From Bacillota bacterium (GTDB taxonomy: Bacteria; Bacillota; Clostridia; Peptostreptococcales; Anaerovoracaceae), in contig JAFYIC010000148.1 in NCBI GenBank assembly GCA_017538845.1, forward strand, positions 1-7,296: a stretch of 7,296 nucleotides of DNA, read 5' to 3'. Position 1 is the first letter of the stretch; the number at the start of each line of letters is the position of its first letter. The position numbers were made by a program, and so were the translations under genes. Under the pieces are notes generated by a model. That model did no database searches and was not told the origin of the DNA. It worked only from the letters and a program-made list of their open reading frames with translations. Positions 1-6,883 of the stretch are shown in pieces.

Positions 1-19
1 AAAAAGCAGGTGTTGATAA

Positions 20-670
20 ATGCAGGAAATGCGGAAGGTAATACTTGCATCGTCATCTCCCAGACGGATAAAGATGATGAAAGAACATGATATGGATCAT
101 GTGGTGATACCTGCCCATGTGGACGAGAATATACCTATGTCCATGTCACTGGAGAGTACGGTCATGTTCCTGGCTTTGAAGAAGGCTGCGCATGTGGCTG
201 AACTCATCGAAGAAGAGGCAGATACCGGCAAAAAAACAACAGAAAGTGATGCATCCTGCAGCGGTGCATCACATTGTTTGTCTGCAGGCGTGATAACCGC
301 AGCGGACACCGTCGTTTACAAAGACGGCATAATGGGAAAACCGGCGGACAGGGACGAAGCGATCCGGATGCTCAGCAGCCTGAGGAGCACGGACCACATA
401 GTTGCTACAGGCGTAGCTATGATATGCCCGAAAACCGGTAAAAAGCTGCTTTTCTGTGAAAAGACGAGAGTATGGTTCGGGGATTTTACAGATGAGGAAC
501 TCTCCGCATATGCGGATACTGATGAACCCTACGATAAGGCGGGAGCATACGCAGTGCAGGGGACAATGGGAAAATATATAGATCACCTGGACGGGGATCT
601 TGATAATGTGATCGGCTTTCCATACAGCCGGTTCGAGGAAGCTCTGAAGATATTCAGCACGAAAGGATGA
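20..670 (+). CDS. maf: Maf family nucleoside triphosphate pyrophosphatase
   Basis: Maf proteins are cytoplasmic house-cleaning enzymes that hydrolyse non-canonical or surplus nucleoside triphosphates (dTTP, UTP or modified NTPs) to the monophosphate and pyrophosphate. Family motifs are visible in order: ASSSPRR (residues 10-16), VDE (34-36), the ADTVV catalytic strand with Asp96, GKPAD (106-110), the DKAGAYAVQG loop (172-181) and GDLDNVIGFP near the C-terminus. The Gln in AYAVQG fits the YhdE-like dTTP/UTP group better than YceF, but this is from recall. The protein is 216 residues against a usual 185-200. The extra length lies between helix LKKAAHVAEL (52-61) and AADTVV, a polar Ser/Cys/His-containing stretch at about residues 64-90. 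Two ATGs are possible: position 20, with a weak AGG 9 bases upstream, or position 29, whose MRKVILAS matches the usual family start but whose SD would be too close. The stop lies 4 bases before apeA, so the two are probably co-transcribed. Confidence 0.93.
   Translation: MQEMRKVILASSSPRRIKMMKEHDMDHVVIPAHVDENIPMSMSLESTVMFLALKKAAHVAELIEEEADTGKKTTESDASCSGASHCLSAGVITAADTVVYKDGIMGKPADRDEAIRMLSSLRSTDHIVATGVAMICPKTGKKLLFCEKTRVWFGDFTDEELSAYADTDEPYDKAGAYAVQGTMGKYIDHLDGDLDNVIGFPYSRFEEALKIFSTKG
246..272. repeat. perfect 8-bp inverted repeat inside the maf insertion
   Basis: GTGATGCA at 246-253 is matched by its exact reverse complement TGCATCAC at 265-272, with an 11-base loop that contains the palindrome CTGCAG. 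It falls inside the codons for the extra residues that separate this Maf from typical homologues. It could be chance, a hairpin in the mRNA, or a trace of the event that inserted the segment. Confidence 0.5.
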
Positions 671-674
671 GATC

Positions 675-2075
675 ATGAAAGATAAGAACGCGTGGACGAC
701 CTATACCGCAAAGCAGGTCAGAGAACTGGAGACTCTCTGCAGCGATTACAGAACATTTCTGGACGAGGGCAAAACTGAACGTGAATGCGTAAAGAAGGTC
801 ATTGCCGACGCAGAGGCAGCCGGATATAAGGACTTTGCCGGGATAATCGAAAAAGGCGGCAAAGTAAAGGCAGGCGATAAGGTATATGCGGTGTGCATGA
901 ACAAGACCGTTGCGCTTTTCAATATAGGGACAGACCCGCTTGAAAAGGGAATGAACATACTTGGAGCCCACATAGATTCACCGAGAATGGACGTGAAACA
1001 GAACCCTCTCTATGAAGATACAGAGGTGGCTTACCTGGATACCCATTACTATGGCGGCATCAAGAAATACCAGTGGGTGACCATACCTCTCGCGATCCAC
1101 GGTGTAGTGGCTATGAAAGACGGATCCCTGAAGGAGATATGCATAGGCGAAGATGAGAAGGATCCGGTAGTTTTCGTATCCGATCTGCTGATCCACCTGG
1201 CGGCAAAACAGATGAACAAAAAGGCCAGCGTAGTCATAGAGGGAGAGGACCTGGATGTGATCGTCGGATCGAAGCCTCTTAAAAACGAGGATAAGGACGC
1301 CGTGAAAGCATCTGTTCTCAAGATACTCAAAGACGGATACGGGATCGAAGAGGATGATCTGTGGTCTGCTGAACTTGAGATCGTGCCCGCGGGAAAAGCC
1401 AGAGACGCGGGGCTGGACAGGAGCATGATCATGGCTTACGGCCAGGATGACAGGATATGCGCGTTCACAGCGCTTACATCAATGCTTCAGACCGGGAAGA
1501 TGAAGAGGACAGCGTGCTGCCTCCTGGTAGACAAGGAAGAAATAGGCAGCGTAGGCGCAACGGGCATGCAGTCGAGATTCTTCGAGAATACAGTGGCGGA
1601 ACTGATAGAAGCAATGGACGCATATGACGGCAAGATAAAGAATACAGAACTTGCGCTCAGGAGGACTCTTGCTTCAAGCAGGATGCTTTCATCAGATGTC
1701 AGCGCTGCTTTCGACCCGCTTTACGCAGCCAAATTCGATAAAAAGAACGCTGCTATGATGGGCAAAGGTATGGTATTCAACAAATTCACCGGCGCCAGAG
1801 GAAAAGCCGGCAGCAACGACGCCAACGCGGAATACCTGGGCAGGCTCAGGAAAGTGCTCAATGATAAGAAGGTCATATTCCAGTCGGCGGAGATCGGCAA
1901 AGTCGATGAAGGCGGCGGCGGTACCATCGCTTATATAATGTCACTTTACGGTATGAACGTTGTGGACAGCGGCGTGGCCGTACTGAACATGCACGCGCCT
2001 TATGAAGTCAGCAGCAAAGCGGACATATATGAGACGAAGAAAGGCTACGATGCATTCCTGACCGACGAAGACTGA
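675..2075 (+). CDS. apeA: M18 family aminopeptidase (type 1)
   Basis: This is a cytosolic dinuclear zinc aminopeptidase of peptidase family M18, which removes N-terminal residues (often acidic ones in the family) from peptides and forms large oligomers. All expected metal and catalytic positions are present: His99 in GAHIDSPRMD, Asp258 in GQDDR, the Glu288-Glu289 pair in DKEEIGSVGA, Asp341 in SSDVSAAFDP and His440 in LNMHAPYEV. The THYYGGIKKYQW segment (123-134) is typical of the bacterial type 1 group, and 466 residues is a normal full length. The ATG at 675 is preceded by AAGGATGAG (663-671), which overlaps the maf stop codon, so translation is probably coupled to maf. Substrate preference cannot be read from the sequence. 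The symbol apeA follows the common name for this subgroup. Confidence 0.95.
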   Translation: MKDKNAWTTYTAKQVRELETLCSDYRTFLDEGKTERECVKKVIADAEAAGYKDFAGIIEKGGKVKAGDKVYAVCMNKTVALFNIGTDPLEKGMNILGAHIDSPRMDVKQNPLYEDTEVAYLDTHYYGGIKKYQWVTIPLAIHGVVAMKDGSLKEICIGEDEKDPVVFVSDLLIHLAAKQMNKKASVVIEGEDLDVIVGSKPLKNEDKDAVKASVLKILKDGYGIEEDDLWSAELEIVPAGKARDAGLDRSMIMAYGQDDRICAFTALTSMLQTGKMKRTACCLLVDKEEIGSVGATGMQSRFFENTVAELIEAMDAYDGKIKNTELALRRTLASSRMLSSDVSAAFDPLYAAKFDKKNAAMMGKGMVFNKFTGARGKAGSNDANAEYLGRLRKVLNDKKVIFQSAEIGKVDEGGGGTIAYIMSLYGMNVVDSGVAVLNMHAPYEVSSKADIYETKKGYDAFLTDED

Positions 2076-2093
2076 CGGTATTTACGACATCGG

Positions 2094-2122
2094 TTGCAAT
2101 GACGCAGCCGGACATATATAGT
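2094..2122 (+). promoter_or_regulatory. probable sigma-A type promoter for comEC
   Basis: TTGCAA (2094-2099) and TATAGT (2117-2122, one mismatch to TATAAT) are separated by 17 bases. Transcription would start near 2129, about 30 bases before the GTG start and upstream of the ribosome binding site. No terminator-like hairpin is evident between apeA and this site, so read-through from maf-apeA is also possible. The -35 box is a weak match. Confidence 0.45.
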
Positions 2123-2148
2123 AACAGATAAAAGGAGCTTTGATATAC

Positions 2149-2154
2149 GGGAGG
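2149..2154 (+). promoter_or_regulatory. ribosome binding site that fixes the comEC GTG start
   Basis: GGGAGG ends 4 bases before the GTG at 2159, slightly closer than ideal. The reading frame is closed by TGA at 2141-2143, so this GTG is the first possible start; the next Met (residue 13) lies inside the first membrane segment and has no SD. A second SD-like AAAGGAG at 2131-2137 is too far from the GTG to serve it well. Confidence 0.7.
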
Positions 2155-2158
2155 TACA

Positions 2159-4423
2159 GTGAGAAGACCTGCAGTATACATAGCTCTTTTTTTCATGGCA
2201 GCGATATTTCTCCTGGACAGTTTTGCAGGAGTGAAGCTTTATGACGAAGGGATACTGCCGGAACATGACGGGGAGAACCTGACGGTCAGCGGCACTATCC
2301 TTTCATGCGTGGAGAAGTCTGAGGGTCATCTTCAGATGACGGTGGCAGTCGAAAGCTTCAGGGATGAAGAAGGCGTAAAGACTCTTACGGGCAGCCCGGA
2401 AAAGCTTCTGGTGGACATGTACAGCATGCCGGGAAAAGGCGTTTCGCATATGACGATAATGCCGGGGCGCGGGATCACGGTCTCAGGTAAAGTATCGCTT
2501 CCGGAAACCCGCAGGAACCCCGGGACCTTCGATTACAGAAGATATCTGATGACAAGAGAGATATATGCGGTAATGAAAGGCGAGAACGGCTCACTTAAAA
2601 CAGGCCGTGTCAGGGACAGGATGCGGTATTTTGCCGCGGATATGAGGCAGAGGTTCCTGACGAGCCTTGAGGAATACACAGATGAGGATACTGCGGCTCT
2701 GGCGGGAGCCATGCTTTTCGGCGACAGATCGGGGCTGGACGAAGATGAATACGAAAAGTTCAGAAAGAACGGAACGGCCCATATACTGGCGGTCAGCGGC
2801 CTTCACATAGGAGCGGTATATGGTGCCCTGTGCCTTTTGTGGAGAGGCAGAAAAAGGTGGGGTTTTGCCGCGGCAACGGGAACGTTTCTGGTTTTTTACT
2901 GTTTCCTTGCAGACTTTTCGCCCTCGGTCGTAAGAGCGGTAATAATGATAATCATCCATCTTGCGGCAAAGCTTCTTTACAGAAGGTACGACATACTGAC
3001 GGCTGCGGCTCTGACTGCTCTGATAGTTCTGGCCGGATGTCCCATGCAGATATATAACACGGGTTTTCAGATGTCATTTCTCGCAGTGGCAGTCATATCT
3101 TTCCTTACGCCGCTGACAGGGAAGGGCATGGCTGGGAAGATCGCGTTCATGTTCTTTTTCCAGCTTGTCATGCTGCCCTATACCGCATACACGTTCAACT
3201 GTGTTTCGTTAAGCGCCTTTATCGTAAACATTCCGGTCATAGCCATTGCGGGAGTAATGGTGCCGGTCGGAGTATCAACGATGCTGCTGGCATACCGGCT
3301 TCAGGGTCCGGTAATTCAGTATATGTCTGATATCTTTTCCGGGTGCGCGAAGATCCTTGCCGGGGTCAATGATGCGGCATACAGACCGGGAATGCTGAGT
3401 TTTGACGCGGTCTCGCCGAATCTTTGGATGATACTGCTTTTCTACGTGATGTTTTTCATCATGACTTCGGAGATGTTTCTCATAATGAGGGTCAGAAAGA
3501 GGTGGCATGAAATCATCTGCCTCGTGGCTGTGACCACGGTCATATCAGTGGGAGCCGGCAAACTTGCTGACGATTCCGTCCGCGATGCGGAGCTGGTATT
3601 CGTCGATGTAGGGCAGGGGGACTGTATGCATCTCAGAGCTGATGAGGACGGTATCAGGCGGGAAAGAAATTATCTCTTTGACGGCGGAGGCAGTATCCGT
3701 TACGACATTGGTAAAAAGATACTGAAGCCCTATCTTTTGAAAAACGGGGTCTCCCGTATAGACGGAGCTTTCGTTACACACCTTCATACAGATCACTATA
3801 AAGGCATATGCGAGCTGACCCGGGAGGGAATGGTGAAAAGGATTTTCGTATACGACGGTAACAGGTTCAGAGAAAAAAAGATATGTGAGGAAACAGGGCT
3901 GGATGCAAAGCAGATAACGTATCTTTCCGCGGGACAGACTGTAAACATCGGGAAAAAAGCATATGTGCAGGTGATCTGGCCGCAGAAAAAAGGAGATGAA
4001 GAATATGCCCGGATGATGGAAGACCGGGAGGACGAGAATGCTTCCAGCCTCATAATGCGGGTGACCATAGACGGGGTCAGCGTACTGGTGACAGGGGACC
4101 TGGAAGAAGAGGGAGAGTCGCAGCTCCTTACTGCAGACGATTCGGCAGATTCTGTTCTGGACGCCGATATATTAAAGACGGGACATCACGGCTCGAAAAC
4201 AAGCTCAACGGAGCCATTCCTGGACAGAGTGTCGCCTCTGGCGGCGGTGATACAGGTGGGTAAGAACAATAATTACGGACATCCTTCACCGGAGACTCTG
4301 AAGAAACTGGAAGAGAGAAAAATACCCGTTTTCAGGACGGATATTGAAGGCGCTGTGATGGTGGATACGGACGACGGAAGGATAGCGGATGTCAGCACAG
4401 TCATTCAAAAAGACGGTACCTGA
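2159..4423 (+). CDS. comEC: ComEC/Rec2 family DNA internalization channel with metallo-beta-lactamase domain
   Basis: ComEC forms the inner-membrane channel that carries single-stranded DNA into the cell during natural transformation. The 754 residues show the complete three-part layout. An N-terminal membrane segment (about 5-25) is followed by an OB-fold-like DUF4131 region (about 40-145, ending with PGTFDYRRYL). The competence domain (about 180-460) has the signature MLFGDRSGL and AVSGLHIG (211-218) plus about eight hydrophobic segments. The C-terminal metallo-beta-lactamase domain (about 478-750) begins with FVDVGQGD and carries the zinc motif HLHTDH (541-546), TGD (645-647) and GHHGSK (675-680). 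The zinc ligands are intact, so a working nuclease is plausible. The gene starts with GTG. holA follows, as in many Firmicutes, but comEA is not beside it. Intact coding suggests, but does not prove, that the strain can take up DNA. Confidence 0.96.
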   Translation: MRRPAVYIALFFMAAIFLLDSFAGVKLYDEGILPEHDGENLTVSGTILSCVEKSEGHLQMTVAVESFRDEEGVKTLTGSPEKLLVDMYSMPGKGVSHMTIMPGRGITVSGKVSLPETRRNPGTFDYRRYLMTREIYAVMKGENGSLKTGRVRDRMRYFAADMRQRFLTSLEEYTDEDTAALAGAMLFGDRSGLDEDEYEKFRKNGTAHILAVSGLHIGAVYGALCLLWRGRKRWGFAAATGTFLVFYCFLADFSPSVVRAVIMIIIHLAAKLLYRRYDILTAAALTALIVLAGCPMQIYNTGFQMSFLAVAVISFLTPLTGKGMAGKIAFMFFFQLVMLPYTAYTFNCVSLSAFIVNIPVIAIAGVMVPVGVSTMLLAYRLQGPVIQYMSDIFSGCAKILAGVNDAAYRPGMLSFDAVSPNLWMILLFYVMFFIMTSEMFLIMRVRKRWHEIICLVAVTTVISVGAGKLADDSVRDAELVFVDVGQGDCMHLRADEDGIRRERNYLFDGGGSIRYDIGKKILKPYLLKNGVSRIDGAFVTHLHTDHYKGICELTREGMVKRIFVYDGNRFREKKICEETGLDAKQITYLSAGQTVNIGKKAYVQVIWPQKKGDEEYARMMEDREDENASSLIMRVTIDGVSVLVTGDLEEEGESQLLTADDSADSVLDADILKTGHHGSKTSSTEPFLDRVSPLAAVIQVGKNNNYGHPSPETLKKLEERKIPVFRTDIEGAVMVDTDDGRIADVSTVIQKDGT

Positions 4424-4462
4424 CGGATATTTGGGCTGCCGGAAATACAGACGCCTGATACA

Positions 4463-4490
4463 TTGAAAAAACAGCCAAACAATATATAAT
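4463..4490 (+). promoter_or_regulatory. strong promoter giving a predicted leaderless holA mRNA
   Basis: TTGAAA (4463-4468, five of six consensus) and a perfect TATAAT (4485-4490) are separated by 16 bases. Counting the last T of the -10 box as position -7 places +1 at base 4497, the A of the holA ATG. No Shine-Dalgarno sequence exists in the preceding 30 bases. The gap otherwise shows no clear terminator for comEC. Confidence 0.7.
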
Positions 4491-4496
4491 AAACAT

Positions 4497-5561
4497 ATGG
4501 CATATAAAAAAGAAGGGGCAGGGCCCCACGCTTTCAAAACTATACAGAAAGATGTCAAAAGCGGATCGGTCAGCAATCTGCTTCTTTTCCATGGGGAAGA
4601 GCAGTATCTGGTCCAGTGGGCCTACGAACTTGTGAAAAGCAGGTATGTCACGCCGGGGACCGAAGCTATGGATCTGATGGAAGTGGACGGCAGCGAAGCT
4701 GATATCGATGCCATAAAGGAATTCTGCGAGACCTTCAGTATGTTCTCCGAAAAGAAAGTGCTCCATATTGCAGACATCCCGGTGCTCTGGAAGAACGCTT
4801 CAGGCAGATATTCGGAAAACTTCACCAAAGAGCTATGTGAATATCTTGAAGATGTGCCGGAGACGACGATAGTGGTTTTCACAGGGAAGAAAGACGACCC
4901 GAAAGCAAAAGAAGGCAGTCTTTTCAAGACCATAAAAAAACACGGCAGCATCTATGAATTTACGCCTCTTGACGCCGGCCTCCTGAGAGGATTCATTGAA
5001 AAAAGAATGAATGCGGCAGGAAAGACCATAAGACCTTCAGTCGCCGATACGATCATTTATGAAAGCGGTTATCTCAACAAGGATATAGAATACGGGCTTT
5101 ATAATCTTGAAAACGACCTGAGGAAAATGATCGCCCACAGTGATACGAACGAGATCCTTCCGGCAGATGTTACGGCATCTATTTCCACAGGGCTTGATAC
5201 AAACATATTTGCCATGCTGGACGCAGTAAGCCGTCAGAGGAAAGATGAAGCCCTCAGGCTCATGTGGAACATAATATCCTCCGGCGAAAATCCTTTCCGG
5301 GTGGTAGCTATGATCACGGGGCAGCTGGAACTCATGCTCAAGACCAAAGAGATGAGGAGCGAAGGCATGTCGGTGCCGGATATAGCAAAGCGCCTGAAGA
5401 TCCATGAATACAGAGTGAAAAAAGCGGCGTCGTTTTCCGGCAGGATGTCCGAAGACGACATACGAAGGATGCTGATGTACGCATACGAAATAGACGGCAA
5501 CGTTAAGACGGGACTCATGGAGTCAAGTCTTGCGCTGGAGTATTTCGTGGCAGAAATATGA
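4497..5561 (+). CDS. holA: DNA polymerase III, delta subunit
   Basis: The delta subunit of the clamp loader opens the beta sliding clamp so that it can be placed on DNA for replication. The 354-residue length is typical. The N-terminus has the family pattern FKTIQKDVKSG then LLLFHGEEQYLV (28-39), where the P-loop is degenerate, as is normal for delta, which does not hydrolyse ATP. The middle holds TTIVVFTGKKDD and FTPLD. The C-terminal collar domain has NIFAMLDAVSRQRKDEAL (226-243), NPFRVVAMITGQLELM and the closing VKTGLMESSLALEYF. The ATG at 4497 is the only ATG, GTG or TTG start that keeps the N-terminal domain: the frame is closed upstream by TGA at 4464-4466, and the next Met is residue 59. 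It has no SD and sits at the predicted transcription start, so leaderless translation is inferred. comEC-holA order is common in Firmicutes. Confidence 0.95.
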   Translation: MAYKKEGAGPHAFKTIQKDVKSGSVSNLLLFHGEEQYLVQWAYELVKSRYVTPGTEAMDLMEVDGSEADIDAIKEFCETFSMFSEKKVLHIADIPVLWKNASGRYSENFTKELCEYLEDVPETTIVVFTGKKDDPKAKEGSLFKTIKKHGSIYEFTPLDAGLLRGFIEKRMNAAGKTIRPSVADTIIYESGYLNKDIEYGLYNLENDLRKMIAHSDTNEILPADVTASISTGLDTNIFAMLDAVSRQRKDEALRLMWNIISSGENPFRVVAMITGQLELMLKTKEMRSEGMSVPDIAKRLKIHEYRVKKAASFSGRMSEDDIRRMLMYAYEIDGNVKTGLMESSLALEYFVAEI

Positions 5562-5582
5562 TGGTTTTCAGATTGGTGCGGC

Positions 5583-6074
5583 ATGCGTGTTTTAGCTGAG
5601 AAAACTGAAAAGTTCCGGGTGTGCGGTGTAAAAGCACCGGCCGGTTCAGAAAGCAGGGAGGAGATGCGATCCGCTTTTCTGGGAAAGGATAACGGAGCAA
5701 GATTCGAATGCCTGCTGGGCTGCGGAGAAGGCTTTTACGGAGTATTGAGACGTGAGGGACGTATTAGTACCATTGAAAGAAAAGAGCGCGAAAGCGCTTT
5801 TTCGCATAATGGGGCGTACCTCTACGGTAAAAGAGTTTTCCCAACAGTATATATGCCGGCGGGAGGTACCCAGTGGACCATTCCGGCCGGTACTTTTCTG
5901 AAAGCAGATTTCAGTGAAAAAGAAACATGCGCCCTTGGAATAGAAGGCGCGTGGAAGTTTCTTGAAGATATATATATCCCTTCACGTCATTACGTTCGCG
6001 ATGAGTCTAACCCTTTCCGGATCGAATACTATACTGGCAGCGGACATATCCAGCTGTGGGTACCGGTTATATAG
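5583..6074 (+). CDS. GyrI-like / AraC-type effector-binding domain protein
   Basis: The 163-residue protein resembles stand-alone GyrI-like small-molecule-binding domains, the fold also used as the ligand-binding half of AraC and MerR regulators. The clues are FRVCGVKAP near the N-terminus (11-19), the middle PAGTFLKADF segment, and a C-terminal EGAWKFLEDIYIPSRHY then FRIEYYTG and IQLWVPVI, matching the usual W-x3-L..P..Y / E-Y / IWIPV pattern. No DNA-binding domain is present. The ligand is unknown; relatives bind drugs or hydrophobic cations, or inhibit gyrase. The gene starts 21 bases after the holA stop, in the same frame, and is probably co-transcribed. The ATG at 5583 has no clear SD. 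An in-frame ATG at 5664 is preceded by GGGAGG (5656-5661), but starting there would remove the first strand of the fold, so 5583 is preferred. The family call is by pattern recognition only. Confidence 0.72.
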   Translation: MRVLAEKTEKFRVCGVKAPAGSESREEMRSAFLGKDNGARFECLLGCGEGFYGVLRREGRISTIERKERESAFSHNGAYLYGKRVFPTVYMPAGGTQWTIPAGTFLKADFSEKETCALGIEGAWKFLEDIYIPSRHYVRDESNPFRIEYYTGSGHIQLWVPVI

Positions 6075-6081
6075 TATAAAC

Positions 6082-6164
6082 AAAAGAGCGGTTATACCGT
6101 GCCGGCTGCGGTCCTCGGTTTTACCTGCGGAGGCAGCCGGTACGGAATGACCGCTCTTATTTTA
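6082..6164. terminator. long bidirectional terminator hairpin between convergent genes
   Basis: Bases 6084-6109 pair with 6133-6158 over 26 positions, with a single A-A mismatch (6096/6146) and two G-T pairs. The outer stem is AAGAGCGGT/ACCGCTCTT, and the loop region (6110-6132) can fold further. The right side is followed by TTATTTT on the + strand; read on the - strand, the hairpin is followed by TTTTGTTTA. It lies just after the stop of the GyrI-like gene (6074) and before the stop of thiT (6187), so it can end transcription from both directions. Confidence 0.85.
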
Positions 6165-6186
6165 CATTATTTCTCGGTTGCAGGAC

Positions 6187-6828
6187 TTAAGTCGTGGAGA
6201 TCTGCGACCTCAATTGTTTGAACATGTTCGATACGGCAGGAATGAAAAGTATGGCTATGGTCACGCCTGCTTCTATTACCGTATATGTGAAGTTGTACCA
6301 CAGCGACCAGGTAAGGGCGTTGAATCTGGGATCGGGGATGTATGCTCCGAAGAAGATTACCCCGGAAAGGACCGCAAACGCATATCTGCACGCTACACCC
6401 ATTATGTATGTCTTGATGAGGGCGCCTTTTCTGCTGTTACGCAGCACTGCGCCGAACGCAAGCGCTCCGAAGGCTATAGGATAGTCCAGGAGCATCTGGA
6501 TCGGATGTATGACATACGGGCTGAAAAGCAACTGCAGAAGGCCCATACAGAAGCCTGCAAGTACGCCGCGCCTCAGGCCGAAAAAGTATCCGCAGAGAAC
6601 TATCGGCAGAAGTGAAAATGGCGTGACAGATCCGCCCTGCGGCATGGTGAACAGTTTGATCTGGTCAAGTACCATTGCAAGAGCCACCAGCAGCGCTGAA
6701 AAGATAAGCGCTTTAGTGTCTGTTTTCTTTCCTTTGCCTGTCAGAAAAATGATCAGGAAAAAAGCGATGATTACTGCGATCAGTACGATCTGACCGGCTG
6801 TTGATTCAATGAATTCCTGTAAAGTCAT
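6187..6828 (-). CDS. thiT: Energy-coupled thiamine transporter S-component ThiT
   Basis: ThiT is the membrane substrate-binding (S) component that captures thiamine outside the cell and works with a shared ECF module (EcfT plus two ATPases, not encoded here). The 213-residue protein is mostly hydrophobic. An extra N-terminal membrane segment (about 12-30) is followed by a short basic linker and the ThiT core, about six segments. Family hallmarks are KLFTMPQGGSVTPFS (58-72), GLRRG (84-88), HPIQMLLDYPIAFGAL (108-123) and LTWSLWYN (172-179). Aligned by eye with Lactococcus ThiT, Glu-Tyr of the thiamine site corresponds to Asp115-Tyr116 and the conserved Asn to Asn179. The ATG at 6828-6826 follows AGGAGG with 7 bases between. 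The TPP riboswitch directly upstream strongly supports a thiamine role. Transport by a different related vitamin-like molecule is unlikely. Confidence 0.93.
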   Translation of the reverse strand: MTLQEFIESTAGQIVLIAVIIAFFLIIFLTGKGKKTDTKALIFSALLVALAMVLDQIKLFTMPQGGSVTPFSLLPIVLCGYFFGLRRGVLAGFCMGLLQLLFSPYVIHPIQMLLDYPIAFGALAFGAVLRNSRKGALIKTYIMGVACRYAFAVLSGVIFFGAYIPDPRFNALTWSLWYNFTYTVIEAGVTIAILFIPAVSNMFKQLRSQISTT

Positions 6829-6854
6829 AAAAAAACCTCCTTTGGTACAGGAGG
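6829..6854 (-). terminator. riboswitch expression platform: terminator-like hairpin that contains the thiT SD
   Basis: On the - strand CCTCCT (6854-6849) pairs with AGGAGG (6841-6836) around a 7-base loop and is followed directly by seven T residues (6835-6829) and then the thiT ATG. The 3' arm is itself the Shine-Dalgarno sequence. When the hairpin forms it could end transcription at the T-run, hide the ribosome binding site, or both. The stem is only 6 bp, so its strength as a terminator is uncertain. Confidence 0.75.
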
Positions 6855-6860
6855 GGATGC

Positions 6861-6879
6861 CAGCATGAAAACATGACTG
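6861..6879 (-). other. small hairpin between the TPP aptamer and the expression platform
   Basis: On the - strand the transcript reads CAG-T-CATG-TTTT-CATG-CTG, giving a 4-bp plus 3-bp stem with one bulged T and a TTTT loop. It may act as a spacer or take part in the switching fold. It is short and could be incidental. Confidence 0.4.
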
Positions 6880-6883
6880 ACCG

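Noticed and set aside
1..19. End of an upstream gene with stops at 14-16 and 17-19
   Set aside because: Only four codons would be visible and other frames are open too, so no call can be supported.
269..676. A 135-codon - strand open frame opposite maf
   Set aside because: Maf on the + strand has full family motifs; the opposite frame has no recognisable domain or SD.
2099..2131. Ten-codon ORF before comEC (ATG at 2099, TAA stop) as a leader peptide
   Set aside because: It has no SD, and its ATG overlaps the end of the predicted -35 box, upstream of the predicted transcription start.
2131..2142. AAAGGAG followed by TTG at 2140 as the real comEC start
   Set aside because: The TTG is out of frame with comEC and only 2 bases from the SD-like sequence; the GTG at 2159 is the first start in the open frame.
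4424..4480. Terminator after comEC using GGCTG and CAGCC
   Set aside because: The arms are only 5 bp, separated by more than 30 bases, and have no T-run on the + strand.
6178..6615. A 145-codon + strand open frame opposite thiT
   Set aside because: It is a mirror of the strongly supported ThiT coding sequence, has no SD, and its low-hydrophobicity product matches no family I recognise.
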